Shown piece by piece: positions 22,678 through 33,518 of a stretch of 64,000 nucleotides of DNA; position 1 is the stretch's first letter; each line of letters starts with the position of its first letter. Made by a program: the position numbers and the translations under genes. The stretch is taken from NCBI GenBank assembly GCA_963693315.1, contig OY856186.1, positions 460,707,272-460,771,271 on the forward strand, read 5' to 3'. The stretch is from Diogma glabrata. Its lineage: Eukaryota > Arthropoda > Insecta > Diptera > Cylindrotomidae. The notes below the pieces were generated by a model that made no database searches, had not been told where the DNA came from, and saw nothing but the letters and a program-made list of their open reading frames with translations.

Positions 22678-25146
22678 TTGAAATTTGAACCTATCCAGAA
22701 CGTCAATCTTATCAGTGGCAGACATTATGAACACTCAAACCGCCGCACAGGACCAGATCAATAAATGCACGTATATGGAGAGCGAAACGAAAACTATTAC
22801 ACTATCGATGTGAACGTTGAATCCAAATAAACAATTCAATTATCAACAGAAAAGACTATTTTATTCCAATATTTGAGTACTATGAATATACTTTAAAGCA
22901 GAATTCAAAAAAAAATTATATGGAAATTTAGCGATTCAAACCTCAAACAGCTACGCAATGTCTGACCAATTCGTCAATTATATTAAATAAGATTTATTAT
23001 TGTCTTGATATTATTTCACTACTATTTACAATTGTTTTCCAAGATGCTGATATATGAACAGAACAATAAAAAATAAACGGTGAGATTCGAGAGAAAATAA
23101 GTAGACTACAAATATGGCAGAAGATGGCAATTACGAAAATACTACTGTGTTTTGTATCTGACTTGATTGTACTGTGAGAGAAAACAAGTATACTAAAATA
23201 TGGCAGAAGATGACAATTATATGAACTTTCCAGACCCAATTCCGGGCAGATCTGGGGGTTCCCGAGTCGCGGAAACAAGTGATGTGCAATTACCGTTGAG
23301 GTAATAATACAAAAAAAAAATAGTCAGTATTACGCCACTGGTAAGGCAAGACTAATCTTAAAACTAACAATAGCAAATTATAACTAACATGCAATAAAAA
23401 ATTTTGAGACTTAATACTACTTTACTTAATAATTTTTCTTTTTTTTTTTTTTTTTTTTTTTATTTATTTATTTTGAAGGGATCAAAAGAAACTTAGCCGT
23501 ATTCCCAATTCTGGAATTTATAAATTTGGGGTAGTATAAAATTAGAGGAGTCAAACAAAAACTCACGGTTTGGATGCCGAAGTGTGCCACCCAATAAAAA
23601 AACAACCCTAATACCATAAGCCAATATTAAGGACACACCCGGAACTTTAAGGGTCAATTTGATCCCTTCAAGAATTCTTCGTAAGATTAATCTTGGCTGC
23701 TGACTCTCTTGATGATAAATTTTGTGTTATAATTTTTTTGTTGGTTCTTGATTGTCTCCCAATTTTACTTTATAAGTTGACTTTTTAAAATTTTTCTTGA
23801 TTTCAAAATATTTCTTGACTTTGAAATATAACTTGACTTTTAAATTACGCTTAATTTTTAAATTTTTCTTGGCTATTAGTTCCCCAAAAACGGAGAAAGA
23901 AAAGAATTAGCATCTAAAAATATCAGCCGTTTTATCTTAATATCTATATAAGAATTTTTTTTTTTTGTTTTTTTTTTTTTTTTTTTATTTATTTCTTTCC
24001 AAATATTTATTTACTTATTTATTCAAATATTTATTTATTCAAATATTTATTTATTTTTTTAATAAATAATTATTTAATTATATTTATTTATCAATTTATT
24101 TATTTATCTACGACGGACGGACGGACCAATCACGGGGGGAGTTCATCACACCCGGGGTTGAAGGTGGTGACCGCCGATCTTTCTCATTTTGCTTTGTGGT
24201 TTTTTTATGCTTTTACTTTGGGACCAATGAAAATTGAAAGTGTTCTACGTTAAAAGGATGGGAAGTGGAAAAGGATAGGGAACAAGACGGGATGAATAAG
24301 GATGGGAGAAGGGAGGGTGAGACAGGAATAAGGTGGGGTATGTGCTGGTAGTGCCTCACCCAGCTGACGAGTGCTGATGGGATGGTCAGAAGATAAAATC
24401 CCCTGCACCACCATTCTATCAACAACACTCGGCAGCTGCGATCCACGCCACCCACACATACGGTAAGGTGCTGTGGCAGAGGTGGACCAGTTACACATCA
24501 GCATGACAGCCGAGCGAAATCTTCCCTCGACAGCGGGCCAATGCTGTCTTGGAAGAACTTCCTCGGTATCACCCGATGAGAACCAGCACACCTCAACCAC
24601 AGGGAAGCTAGTATTGCCGGGAGGGGTCGCTAACGTTAGGCAATAGTAGCGCAGGTTGGGCTCTGAGGACCCCGCAAACCCGAAGCCTGACCAGGTGACC
24701 AGACTCGGACGAGGTTTGGCGTATACACCAAACCACGTCGTTCTAGGTCTGGCACCTGAGACACCTTCGGCCTTTGAGACGTCTCCAGAAACCCACCCCG
24801 TAACTAGGGTCCGTGGGGTTGTAATGCCCATTGAGAATAATTCCGAAAAATTATTCTCACCCATGCGTTTTAAAAAAAAAACAAAAAAGGAGAATATTAG
24901 CTGGAGGCGTAGGGACGCAACTCCCCATCAAAGTACAGTCTGAGGAATCTCAGACTTCCTTTGCTCCTGCGCGTTTGAAGCAGGGAATTGCTTCTACGCC
25001 GCCAGAGTCTTTACTATTGTTTTGGTGGAAAAGAAAGTTAATTTTGAAGAAAAATTTTAATAAAAAAAAAATTTTTCGAATTTTTTTTTTGAAATTATGG
25101 AGGGACTCCTCCAGAGTCCTACATCGCTGTAGGGACCCTTAGAGGA
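21123..25146 (-). other. Internal region of the LTR element, no recognised gene
   Basis: About 4 kb with no long coding frame. Landmarks: a short duplicated block CCAGACCCAATT..CGGGCAGATCTGGGGG at about 21,390-21,434 and 23,228-23,272; a T run of about 37 at 22,641-22,677; a T run at 23,441-23,460; and TTTA/TTTATT low-complexity sequence at 23,950-24,110. GC content rises sharply at 24,110-25,000, where the minus strand has a 204-codon frame (24,250-24,864, ATG at 24,862-24,864) rich in Trp, Gly, Ser and Pro. I do not recognise that product and would not call it a gene without expression data. Confidence 0.6.
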
Positions 25147-25164
25147 GCCCCACGTTGGGCGCCA
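25147..25164 (-). other. Primer-binding site for lysine tRNA
   Basis: Read on the minus strand it is TGGCGCCCAACGTGGGGC, the well-known 18-nt site complementary to the 3' end of tRNA-Lys (CUU type). It starts 3 bases after the 5' LTR (minus-strand sense), which fixes the orientation of the element. Confidence 0.9.
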
Positions 25165-25167
25165 ATT

Positions 25168-28100
25168 TGTAATGAAGCGCTTTCTTATTGGCGAACCAAT
25201 AAGAAGGACATAGCAGGAAGCGTACCTAGCGAGATTGATTTTCAAGCCCCAAACTAGCTTCAGACCATGGGAACGATAAAGTAACCCTGCTACTTCAGCA
25301 CAAATACAGACATGTACGCTATTCACGAAAATTTGCAGAAATGGAAAGGAATACAAGTGGAAAAACGAAGACTCTGGCGACCCCATTGGCGAAAGACCCA
25401 CGATCAACACGTCCAACCCCTACGTTCACTCACATATGCCCACACACACACACTCCCACACGCACACACACACACACACACGCTCACACATACACACACA
25501 CACACTCTCACACCCCCTTATCATTATGGCCGTAATAATGAAATAAATTTACTCACCCCATGATTAAACCCCGTCCTCCTATTCGAATTCCATCAGCCCT
25601 CCATCAGTGATGATTCATCCAACAGAAAATTGACGAATAATCCACTGGTGCGTGAACAATTCAGCAACAATAGCAAATAAGTGGTGTAAATAATGAGTTG
25701 AAACTCCGATAGTATCAGCAAAAAAATTGTATATGAATAATCAGTTGCAATAACCAAACTTTAGTAAAAATGTTGCGTTGAAAATACGATAATATCAGCA
25801 AAAATTGTATATATAAATAATCCGTTGAAATAATCAAACTTTAGTAAAAATGTTGCGTTGAAAATACGATAATATCAGCAAAAATTGTATATATAAATAA
25901 TCCGTTGAAATAATCAAACTTTAGTAAAAATGTTGCGTTGAAAATACGATAATATCAGCAAAAATTGTATATATATAAATAATCCGTTGAAATAATCAAA
26001 CTTTGGTAAAAATGTTACGTTGAAAATACGATAGTATCAACAGAAATTGTATGGTGATAATCAGTTGAAATAATCAGAATTTGGCAAATATGTTGCGTTG
26101 AAAATACAATAATATCAGCATAAATCGTATATAAATAATCCGTTGAAATGATCAGAATTTAGTAAAAATGTTGCGTGGAAAATACGATAATATCAGCATA
26201 AATTGTATATAAATAATCCGTTGAAATAATCAAACTTTGGTAAAAATGTTACGTTGAAAATACGATAATATCAGCATAAATCGTATATAAATAATCCGTT
26301 GAAATAACCGAAATGTAGAAAAAATGTTGCGTTGCAAACACGATAATATCAGCAAGAATTGTATATAAATAATCCGTTGACATAATCAAACTTTGGTAAA
26401 AATGTTACGTTGAAAATACGATAATATCAACAGAAATTGTATGGTGATAATCAGTTGAAATAATCAGAATTTGGTAAATGTGTTGCGTTGAAAACACGAT
26501 AATATCAGCAAAAATTGTATATAAATAATCCGTTGAAATAATCAGAATTTGGTAAAAATGTTGCGTTGAAAATACAATAATAACAGCATAAATCGTATAT
26601 AAATAATCCGTTGAAATGATCAGAATTTGGTAAATGTGTTGCGTTGAAAATACGATAATATCAGCAAAAATTGTATATAAATAATCCGTTGAAATAATCA
26701 GAATTTGGTAAAAATGTTGCGTTGAAAATACAATAATAACAGCATAAATCGTATATAAATAATCCGTTAAAATGATCAGAATTTAGTAAAAATGTTGCGT
26801 AGAAAATGCGATAATATCAGCATAAATTGTATATAAATAATCCGTTGACATAACCAAGATTTGGTAAAAATGTTGCGTTGGAACAAGGTACGGTAAGAAC
26901 AGCCAAAACTTTGCTACAAATAATGCGTTGAAGCAAATGGCAGTAGCCCCAATTTTATATTAACGATGCGTTGAAACAATTTCGCGATTCCGCAATTTAT
27001 AATATGCATAATTCAATCATTCCGTATACTAAATGTGAACCAAGATGGCCATTTAATATCATAAAAAAAAATATAACCACAAATTCAACAAAACGGCATA
27101 TTCTAGAATCCGTACACTAGAGTGATCGATTGGCGTATGTTCATCATTGTGGATTGTGACCTTCCAATTAATAACACATGAATTTATTATCCGAAAAATG
27201 GATTTTGATTATATTCAATACAAGTTTAAATTTAAATTCAAAAAAAAAACACAACAGTTTCTTGGATAATTACTTACATTAGATTGTAATAAATGAATAG
27301 CAACAACTAACTGACCTTCCGTATGTTACAAACTTTTAATTGATTGCAATCACAAAACATTTATATAATTTTTTTCTTATGGTAATTAATTCTTCTTTTC
27401 TTTCTTACGGCACAATTTATTATCCGTAAAAAGAATTTTGATTATATTTAATACAAGTTTAAATTTAAATTTAGAAACAAAAACAACAGTTTCTTGGATA
27501 ATTACTTACATTACGTTGTAATAAATAAATAGCAACAACTAACTGACCTTCCGTTTGTTACAAATTTTTAATTGATTGCAATCACAAACATTTATATAAT
27601 TTTTTTTCTTATGGAAATTAATTCTTTTTTTTGTTACTTTCGTACGGCACAAACAGATAATATTTTTTTTCTTTGATAACTTTACACTCACAATTTTTTT
27701 GTTTTAATTGGACACGTACATTTTGACTAAATAAATTAAATAAATTACGCTTATATCAATTAAGCTAATACTAGATTTTATCACTTAATTTTTTTTAAAA
27801 AAAATCGATTTAAATAGCGCACCGGACATGCAATCATAATCTGGATGAAATTTTTATATCCATCGACTGAATGCCACGAGAGATGTCAAACAACTCACAA
27901 TGTAATAATGAGAGTCTTCGTCTCCGTCGAAATTAAACTAAGAGCGAGTTTGGGTGTATAAAAAACACATCACAAACATATAATTTGTTTTTAATGATTT
28001 TTTGTTGTTTGTTACAAGACGCAAACATATATAGATTTTTGTATTTTCTTTTGTTTGATTTTTTTGCACAACACAAAACAAATGAATTTTTCTTAAATTT

Positions 28101-29132
28101 TGCTATCGGGACGCTACATTTAAAAACAAATTTTCACTAATTGAACTATTTTAAAATAATTTGGTCTAATTAAAATTTACACTACTTAAACCCAAACTTA
28201 ATTTTAAGATGAAAAATACATGAATTCAAAATTCACCTTGTTAATTTTGAGATTCATGAGAAATGATTGACCAAAGACATAAGAGATTTTAATAATTGAC
28301 AGACCGCATTATATAGCCAAAAATCTTTGTCTCGAAAAAACTCGAATACGGTGTTTTGGAAATTAATTTCCATCAAGTTTTCAATTGTTGGGAATTTTTC
28401 AAAATTACACAAAACCGTTCGTTATTTGATACTATTGCACAACGACAAGGTTGTAACACAAAATATTTCCGACCCATCAACAACATTCACCATTGAATTC
28501 AAAATGAATCAAATGCAAGTTCAATTGGTGTTATGGCGTTTAGATACTGCAAACTACAATACAAAATCACATTATAGTGAAACGGAAAAATTATTTTGAA
28601 AGAAAATAAGACAATAGAATGTTTAACAAAAACGAGATATTAAATCTTTGAATGTTGATGACTGAAAAAAATACGCACAGCCGACTTAGGGTTTAAAAAA
28701 AATTAATTGTTCAATTACGGTTGATGTTAGAGAATTCAAACTTTTAGTAGTTTATTGAATGTAACCATAGCTCGCGTCAATTTTAGGGTGTTGTAAAATT
28801 AAATTCTGATTAAAGTTTAGCGGTTATACGGATGATGATTAAAGAAAATTATCAATTAATTCAAATTAACCAATACTATATTATATTAATGAATAAATAA
28901 ATCAGGGTAATTAGTGCCATTTTCCCTCTCCTATACGTCCGTCCACCTATTGCAGATTTAGTCAGATTTTAAGAAATATAAGGAAACTATGGGTTAAGGA
29001 AACTACATGAAATATGACTATTGATGACGAAGGGATGAGAATCTATTACAAGTGGTACAGATTAATATAAGGAACAACAACTAAGGAAACTGCGACTATA
29101 ATATTCTATATTATCCCAGACTATCCATTACA
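25168..29132 (-). repeat. 5' LTR, 3,965 bp
   Basis: Partner of 17,158-21,122, with the same CA run (25,440-25,515), minisatellite (25,690-26,890) and internal direct repeats. Because the element is on the minus strand, this copy is the promoter-bearing LTR. Confidence 0.95.
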
Positions 29133-30127
29133 CATTCGTCAGTGGAAGCCATTTTTACATGTTTTTCTGCTTCGACTAGCCGCTGGGAAGTACTTGCTAA
29201 ACACAACAAAGCAACTGTTAAAATACTCTTAACTTAACAGCGCATTGGAGTGCTCATTATGCTGCAGTAAAAGTATTTTCCGAAAACTTTGATGGGATTG
29301 TGGCTAAAATTGAGAAGTTAAGTGAACAACAAGAAAATGTAGACACTAGAGGCGCTGCACAGAACCTTAACAATGCAGCATGTGATTTTTCGTTTCTTTG
29401 CTATCTTTTGTTTTGGAATGATATTCTAAGAGAAATAATATCTGTGCTCAGATTGGATTGCAAAGCACGGGCTTGAATATTGATCAATTAGCTACAAAAA
29501 TAGAGTCAATTCATAACGAAGTCTCATTGTAGAAGAGGCAATAGATCTTGCTGCGAAAAAATCGGAGGACTATGACATTCCAATGGAAAGCCGAATTCGT
29601 CATAAAAACGCAAAAAACGAACGGGTGGTGAGTTTGCACCTGATGTTGGGCTGACACTGAGAGCTCAACTTAAAAAGGACATGTTGGAATGTCTTGACCG
29701 ATTCAGTCCAGACCGATTCAGTTGAACTCCGAACTAGACTGAAGTCAGTTCAAGGTTTAGCTTCATTGTTCGAGGTTGTGCAGACAAACACTTAGCTTTT
29801 GGCGAGCAGTGGAGAGTTAAAATTATCGGTATCAAAATTTACTGGTTTTTATGATGCGGTATTGGCAACAGAACTCCTCATAGAGAAACAAAGGGTGAGG
29901 AGGCATTTAAAAGCGGCCAATGTTACAGTTTCTAACTGGGTGTACCTAGACTTTTTAAATTCATCGTAGAATGGGATTTTTTAGAATTTCTTCCGAATCT
30001 TACGGTCGCACTAAAGTTATTTATGACTGTTTGCGTATTAGTGGCTTCGTGTGAGCGGAGTTTCAGCAAATTAAAATTAGTTAAAAATTACTTGCGGGCT
30101 TATAATAATAATGCTCATTTGTATTAA
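29133..30127 (+). pseudogene. hAT transposase, C-terminal part
   Basis: Continues the transposase across the LTR insertion: EAIFTCFSASTSRWEVL, AHYAAVKVFSENFDGIV, ENVDTRGAAQNLNN, FLCYLLFWNDILREI and, at the end, the hATC dimerisation block FLEFLPNLTVALKLF, VLVASCERSFSKLKL and VKNYLRAYNN before TAA at 30,125-30,127. The catalytic Glu region around 29,800-29,930 is scrambled. Several frame changes are present, for example near 29,225 and 29,475. Most RSFS-type residues of the dimerisation core are kept. Confidence 0.9.
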
Positions 30128-30250
30128 TTAAAAAAAATTATAAGTTACGTTTATCGGCTTTTTATTATTATTGACAGTTTTTATTTTTGGGGTGACACCA
30201 CAATATCCGCCCCGGGTGCCACCCATGCTAGCTACGCCACTGATTACGCT

Positions 30251-31691
30251 TAATATATACTCGATAGGATAGTTTTTATCTCAATTAAAAGTTTTAATAT
30301 ATTTTAATTGCGAATTGAATATTAAATGTATTTCGTAAACACATTTAACGTAAGTGACACAACTTCATCATGGACGTTTTAAATCATCAGCGTAGGCCAA
30401 AAACTGTTGGTTTCAACTTTTTGTTATAATGATACAGTTTTGAAGTTTAACGCATAGCTCTTTCTATTTTGTGAATTATTTTTTTTTTGAATTGTATTGT
30501 GTATTATTTAATTATTATTATTTTTAACTTCAAAATAATAAGTTTTTTACAAGGATAAATTAAAATTGTGTAAGTACTAATAAATTTGTTTAAAAATAAT
30601 AATTTTATTTAAAATAATAATTGCCGTGGTCCATTATCGATGAAATTGAAATTGAATCTGCAAATTGACTCAAAAATCTCAATTTACTCTGCTATCGCAT
30701 TTGAATAAATTTTGCCAGATTGTGGTGTTGAAATTCATGTAATATTTGTTTTTCAATATTTGTTTTTTCGTAATTTAATTTTTGTAGAAGAAGATAAAGC
30801 AAAACAAAAAATAATATTTCTGCGAAAAACGACTAAATTTCAATTTCATCGGCATTTTTGAGAAATGAGTCACGGCAAATAATACAGAAAAAATCTACTT
30901 TACCGAACGTCTTAAAAACATTAAAATTCATTAGAAATCAGTAGAATTTTGACAACACGACTTTAAAGTTTATTAATTTTACTGATTTCTCTATGAATAC
31001 CCAAAATTACGGTTAGTAGTAAATACGTCTAGATAACGTAATGGCCAATAACATGAGCTATCAACCAAAAAGTTTCGAGTACGAATCAAGTCACGTCGTT
31101 CCGTTTTTTTTTGCTTTTTTGGTTTTTATTTATATTTTAGATTCAAAATCACGAAGGTGGAAAATTTCAAATTTGGTTTGACAAAAAACAGTAAATGCTA
31201 TAATGATGATAACTAATTTGTATTGTCACTAAATCTGTATTAAAACAATAGTTTGTTAAGGTATTGCACATAATTTATTACTTCTTTTCTAATATTACTT
31301 TTAAACGCCGCTTAAAATCATTATTTCATGGACAGTCATTATTTCATGGACGTTTTTGACAGGTTAATAAATTGTCCAAAAAGGCATAAGAACGATTTAG
31401 CTATTTTGAGCCTTTAACGTTTAGAAACAGTTTAAGCCCCAAAAACATTACAGTGCATGCACAATGAAATTACTTTTACCAAGTTTGTATGAAAATTTAT
31501 TTTGAGGAAAAAAAATTTATTTTTGAAATATATTTTTAAAATTGAAAAAGTTTAAAATTTCTTAACTTTTTCCTCATGATCAATAAAGAATGAAGCTAGC
31601 TACAGTTTAAAGCATTGTGCTGATATTAAAAAATAATAATAAAAAGTTGATACCATCAGATTCTCCATTGATACCATAAGATTCTCCAATA
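30251..31691. other. Gene-free AT-rich region with one inverted repeat
   Basis: No gene. At 30,622-30,886 the tips TTGCCGTGGTCC and the inverse of GAGTCACGGCAA, plus GATGAAATTGAAATT and its inverse, bound a 265-bp MITE-like palindrome. The left part (30,265-30,340) is similar to 11,330-11,400, with AGGATAGTTTTTAT, which supports the hAT having landed in a repeat of the 11-12 kb type. Confidence 0.55.
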
Positions 31692-31916
31692 CCATTCAAA
31701 AGACTTCAATTTCCTATTCGTTTGGCTTTCGCCATGACCATAAATAAGTCTCAAGGACAAACAATGTCCATTGGTGGCTTGGACTTGGCAAATCCATGTT
31801 TCTCCCATGGGCAACTATATGTTGCATGCTCACGTGTGGGTAAATCAGCAAATCTTATTGTATTAGCAAAAAACAGGTTAACTAAAAATATTGTACACCG
31901 ATTAGCACTGATTTAA
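31692..31916 (+). pseudogene. Helitron helicase C-terminal fragment
   Basis: The frame is open from [19 protein letters not shown] through [36 protein letters not shown] to the TAA at 31,914-31,916. It contains intact helicase motifs V and VI and the normal protein end. Everything upstream is lost. It is better preserved than the copy at 8,868 and from a different subfamily. The stretch 31,917-32,116 after it holds nothing I recognise. Confidence 0.85.
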
Positions 31917-32116
31917 ATTAAAATTACAAATTTTTACTAGAAGACCCACTCGGTGAACTTCGCACCACCTACAATATATTTGTAGATAACATTTGTCAGC
32001 GATTATCAATTCTGATCGACATTCTACCTCCAATTCATTGAGATCAATAATAGTGGCTGTATTGTATAACTTGAATTTTTTGGCTATTAAACGAAACTAT
32101 TCGGGAATACAATTTT

Positions 32117-33060
32117 TTTCAATTACTTCGGTCTGAAAGACATAAGTATTACATTCTCGAGCCAAAAGTGAAATTCTTACCCCCACTTTTTAGGGCATTT
32201 CTCAACGTTTCAGGTCATAACGATTTTAAAACAGCAAAAAAAAATGTATATCTGTCTGCTGGTCGGTCGTCCGTCACCACCTACAAAATTTAGAAAACCC
32301 CTGCAAGGATTTCAAAAATTTTTATTTCTAAAAACAGGTACACTCAATTAAAATAACCGTCAGGACGATATGTTCGATAACTGTACCAGAAGTGTGTCAA
32401 AAAAATCGTCAAGAGTGTCAAAACAAGGAAATATTCCTATTTTTTGCTTAAAAACGGTAGTTTTAGGTGATAATGAGTAGTAACCTTGAGTTTAAAGAAA
32501 TCTTGATAGTCGGGATTCGTTTCTGAGATCAAAAAGTAGATTATTTCATTATAAGTTTGTCAAAAAAATATTGTCAGTGTGTCAAAAGAATGTTTCATTT
32601 AATTTTTACCCAATTTTTTGGAAAAAAATAAAATTAATTATTTGTATGTCATGAAATGTGATTGAACATGCAATTTGAATTTGTGAATTTTAAATTTTTT
32701 CAATATTTTTGGAAAAGTTTCAATTTTTGATTTTGTAAGAATTTCCGGAATGTTTTTAGAATTTTGAAAAAGTTTAAATTTTTGTTTTTATTATAATTTT
32801 TGGAATTTTGAAAAAAGTTTGTATTTTTAATTTTGTTAATATTTTTATAATTTTGAAAACAAATTGAATTTTTGAGTTTATGAATTTTGAATTTTATAAA
32901 TATTTTTAGAATTTTGAAAAAAGCTTCAATTTTTGATTTTGTAAGAATTTTGGGAATATTTTTAGAATTTGAAGAAGTTTGAATTTTTGATTTTTTTATA
33001 ATTTTTGAAATTTTGTAAAAAGTTTCAAATTTTGATATTGTTATAATTTTTGCAATATTT
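32117..33060. repeat. Dispersed repeat shared with 52,993-53,700, plus AT-rich tandem tail
   Basis: Starts ACTTCGGTCTGAAAG, then AGTATTACATTCTCGAG, TTCGATAACTGTAC and AAAACAAGGAAATAT in the same order as at 52,993. From 32,690 a degenerate 60-70-bp tandem pattern (GAATTTTGAAAAAGTTT.. AATTTTTGATTTTGT) fills the rest. The Lys/Asn/Ile-rich frame on the minus strand here is a by-product. Confidence 0.7.
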
Positions 33061-33230
33061 TCAGGAGCATATACGATAAAACTTGAAGGTTTTCCAACCC
33101 TCGAACACGCAACATATAATTGACCATGCGAAAAGCACGAGGTTTCTAGGTCCAGCCCACAAATTGACATTGTTTGGCCTTGTGACTTATTAATAGTGCG
33201 AATGCTAATCGAATTGGAAATTCGACAACA
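33050..33230 (-). pseudogene. Helitron helicase C-terminal fragment, minus strand
   Basis: The minus strand gives EFPIRLAFA, then after a small deletion [35 protein letters not shown] and [15 protein letters not shown]. The frameshift is near 33,200. The following AT-rich repeat runs on in the same frame, so the reading frame stays open to 32,700 without protein meaning. Confidence 0.8.
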
Positions 33231-33318
33231 AGCTTAAAAATTTCTCCAAAACTCTTTACCAATCACTTTCAAATTTTGACATGCCGTTCGATTCTCAATC
33301 CATCTAGATTGATCAGCT

Positions 33319-33518
33319 NNNNNNNNNNNNNNNNNNNNNNNNNNNNNNNNNNNNNNNNNNNNNNNNNNNNNNNNNNNNNNNNNNNNNNNNNNNNNNNNNN
33401 NNNNNNNNNNNNNNNNNNNNNNNNNNNNNNNNNNNNNNNNNNNNNNNNNNNNNNNNNNNNNNNNNNNNNNNNNNNNNNNNNNNNNNNNNNNNNNNNNNNN
33501 NNNNNNNNNNNNNNNNNN
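33319..33518. other. Assembly gap of 200 N
   Basis: A run of exactly 200 N. On its left is Helitron sequence, on its right the 3' part of a LINE, so the junction between the two is not observed and the true gap length is unknown. Confidence 1.

Larger units (their letters stand above)
17158..29132 (-). mobile_element. Large LTR element without recognisable gag or pol (LARD-like)
   Basis: Two direct repeats of 3,965 bp (17,158-21,122 and 25,168-29,132), each starting TGTAATG and ending CATTACA, enclose 4,045 bp. CATT flanks both sides (17,154-17,157 and 29,133-29,136) as a target duplication; deleting the element and one CATT restores the hAT frame as DHSINLYG-QHSSVEA. On the minus strand the first internal bases are TT followed by an 18-nt primer site for lysine tRNA, so the element reads right to left. 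I see no gag, protease, RT, RNase H or integrase motif on either strand. It probably relies on proteins from another element. Confidence 0.9.
12602..30242 (+). mobile_element. hAT transposon (ZMYM/TTF-type), carrying nested elements
   Basis: The left end CAGAGGCGTAGCTAG and the right end (inverse CAGTGGCGTAGCTAG) differ at one base. The 8 bases ATTACGCT flank both sides (12,594-12,601 and 30,243-30,250), the exact target duplication expected for hAT. Inside are a 77-bp minisatellite, a MITE at about 14,891-15,172, the transposase with its own MITE, and an 11,975-bp LTR element. Without the LTR insertion the hAT is about 5.7 kb. Confidence 0.95.

Noticed and set aside
24213..24455. 80-codon ORF overlapping the GC-rich island (and + strand ORFs at 24,656 and 24,831)
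   Set aside because: Overlapping alternatives to the longer 24,250-24,864 frame, with no distinguishing evidence.
17158..29132. Simple segmental duplication of 4 kb
   Set aside because: TGTAATG/CATTACA ends, a primer site beside one copy and the CATT target duplication show that the copies are LTRs.
32700..33049. Lys/Asn/Ile-rich continuation of the minus-strand helicase frame
   Set aside because: It runs over an AT-rich tandem repeat; the real helicase part ends near 33,050.
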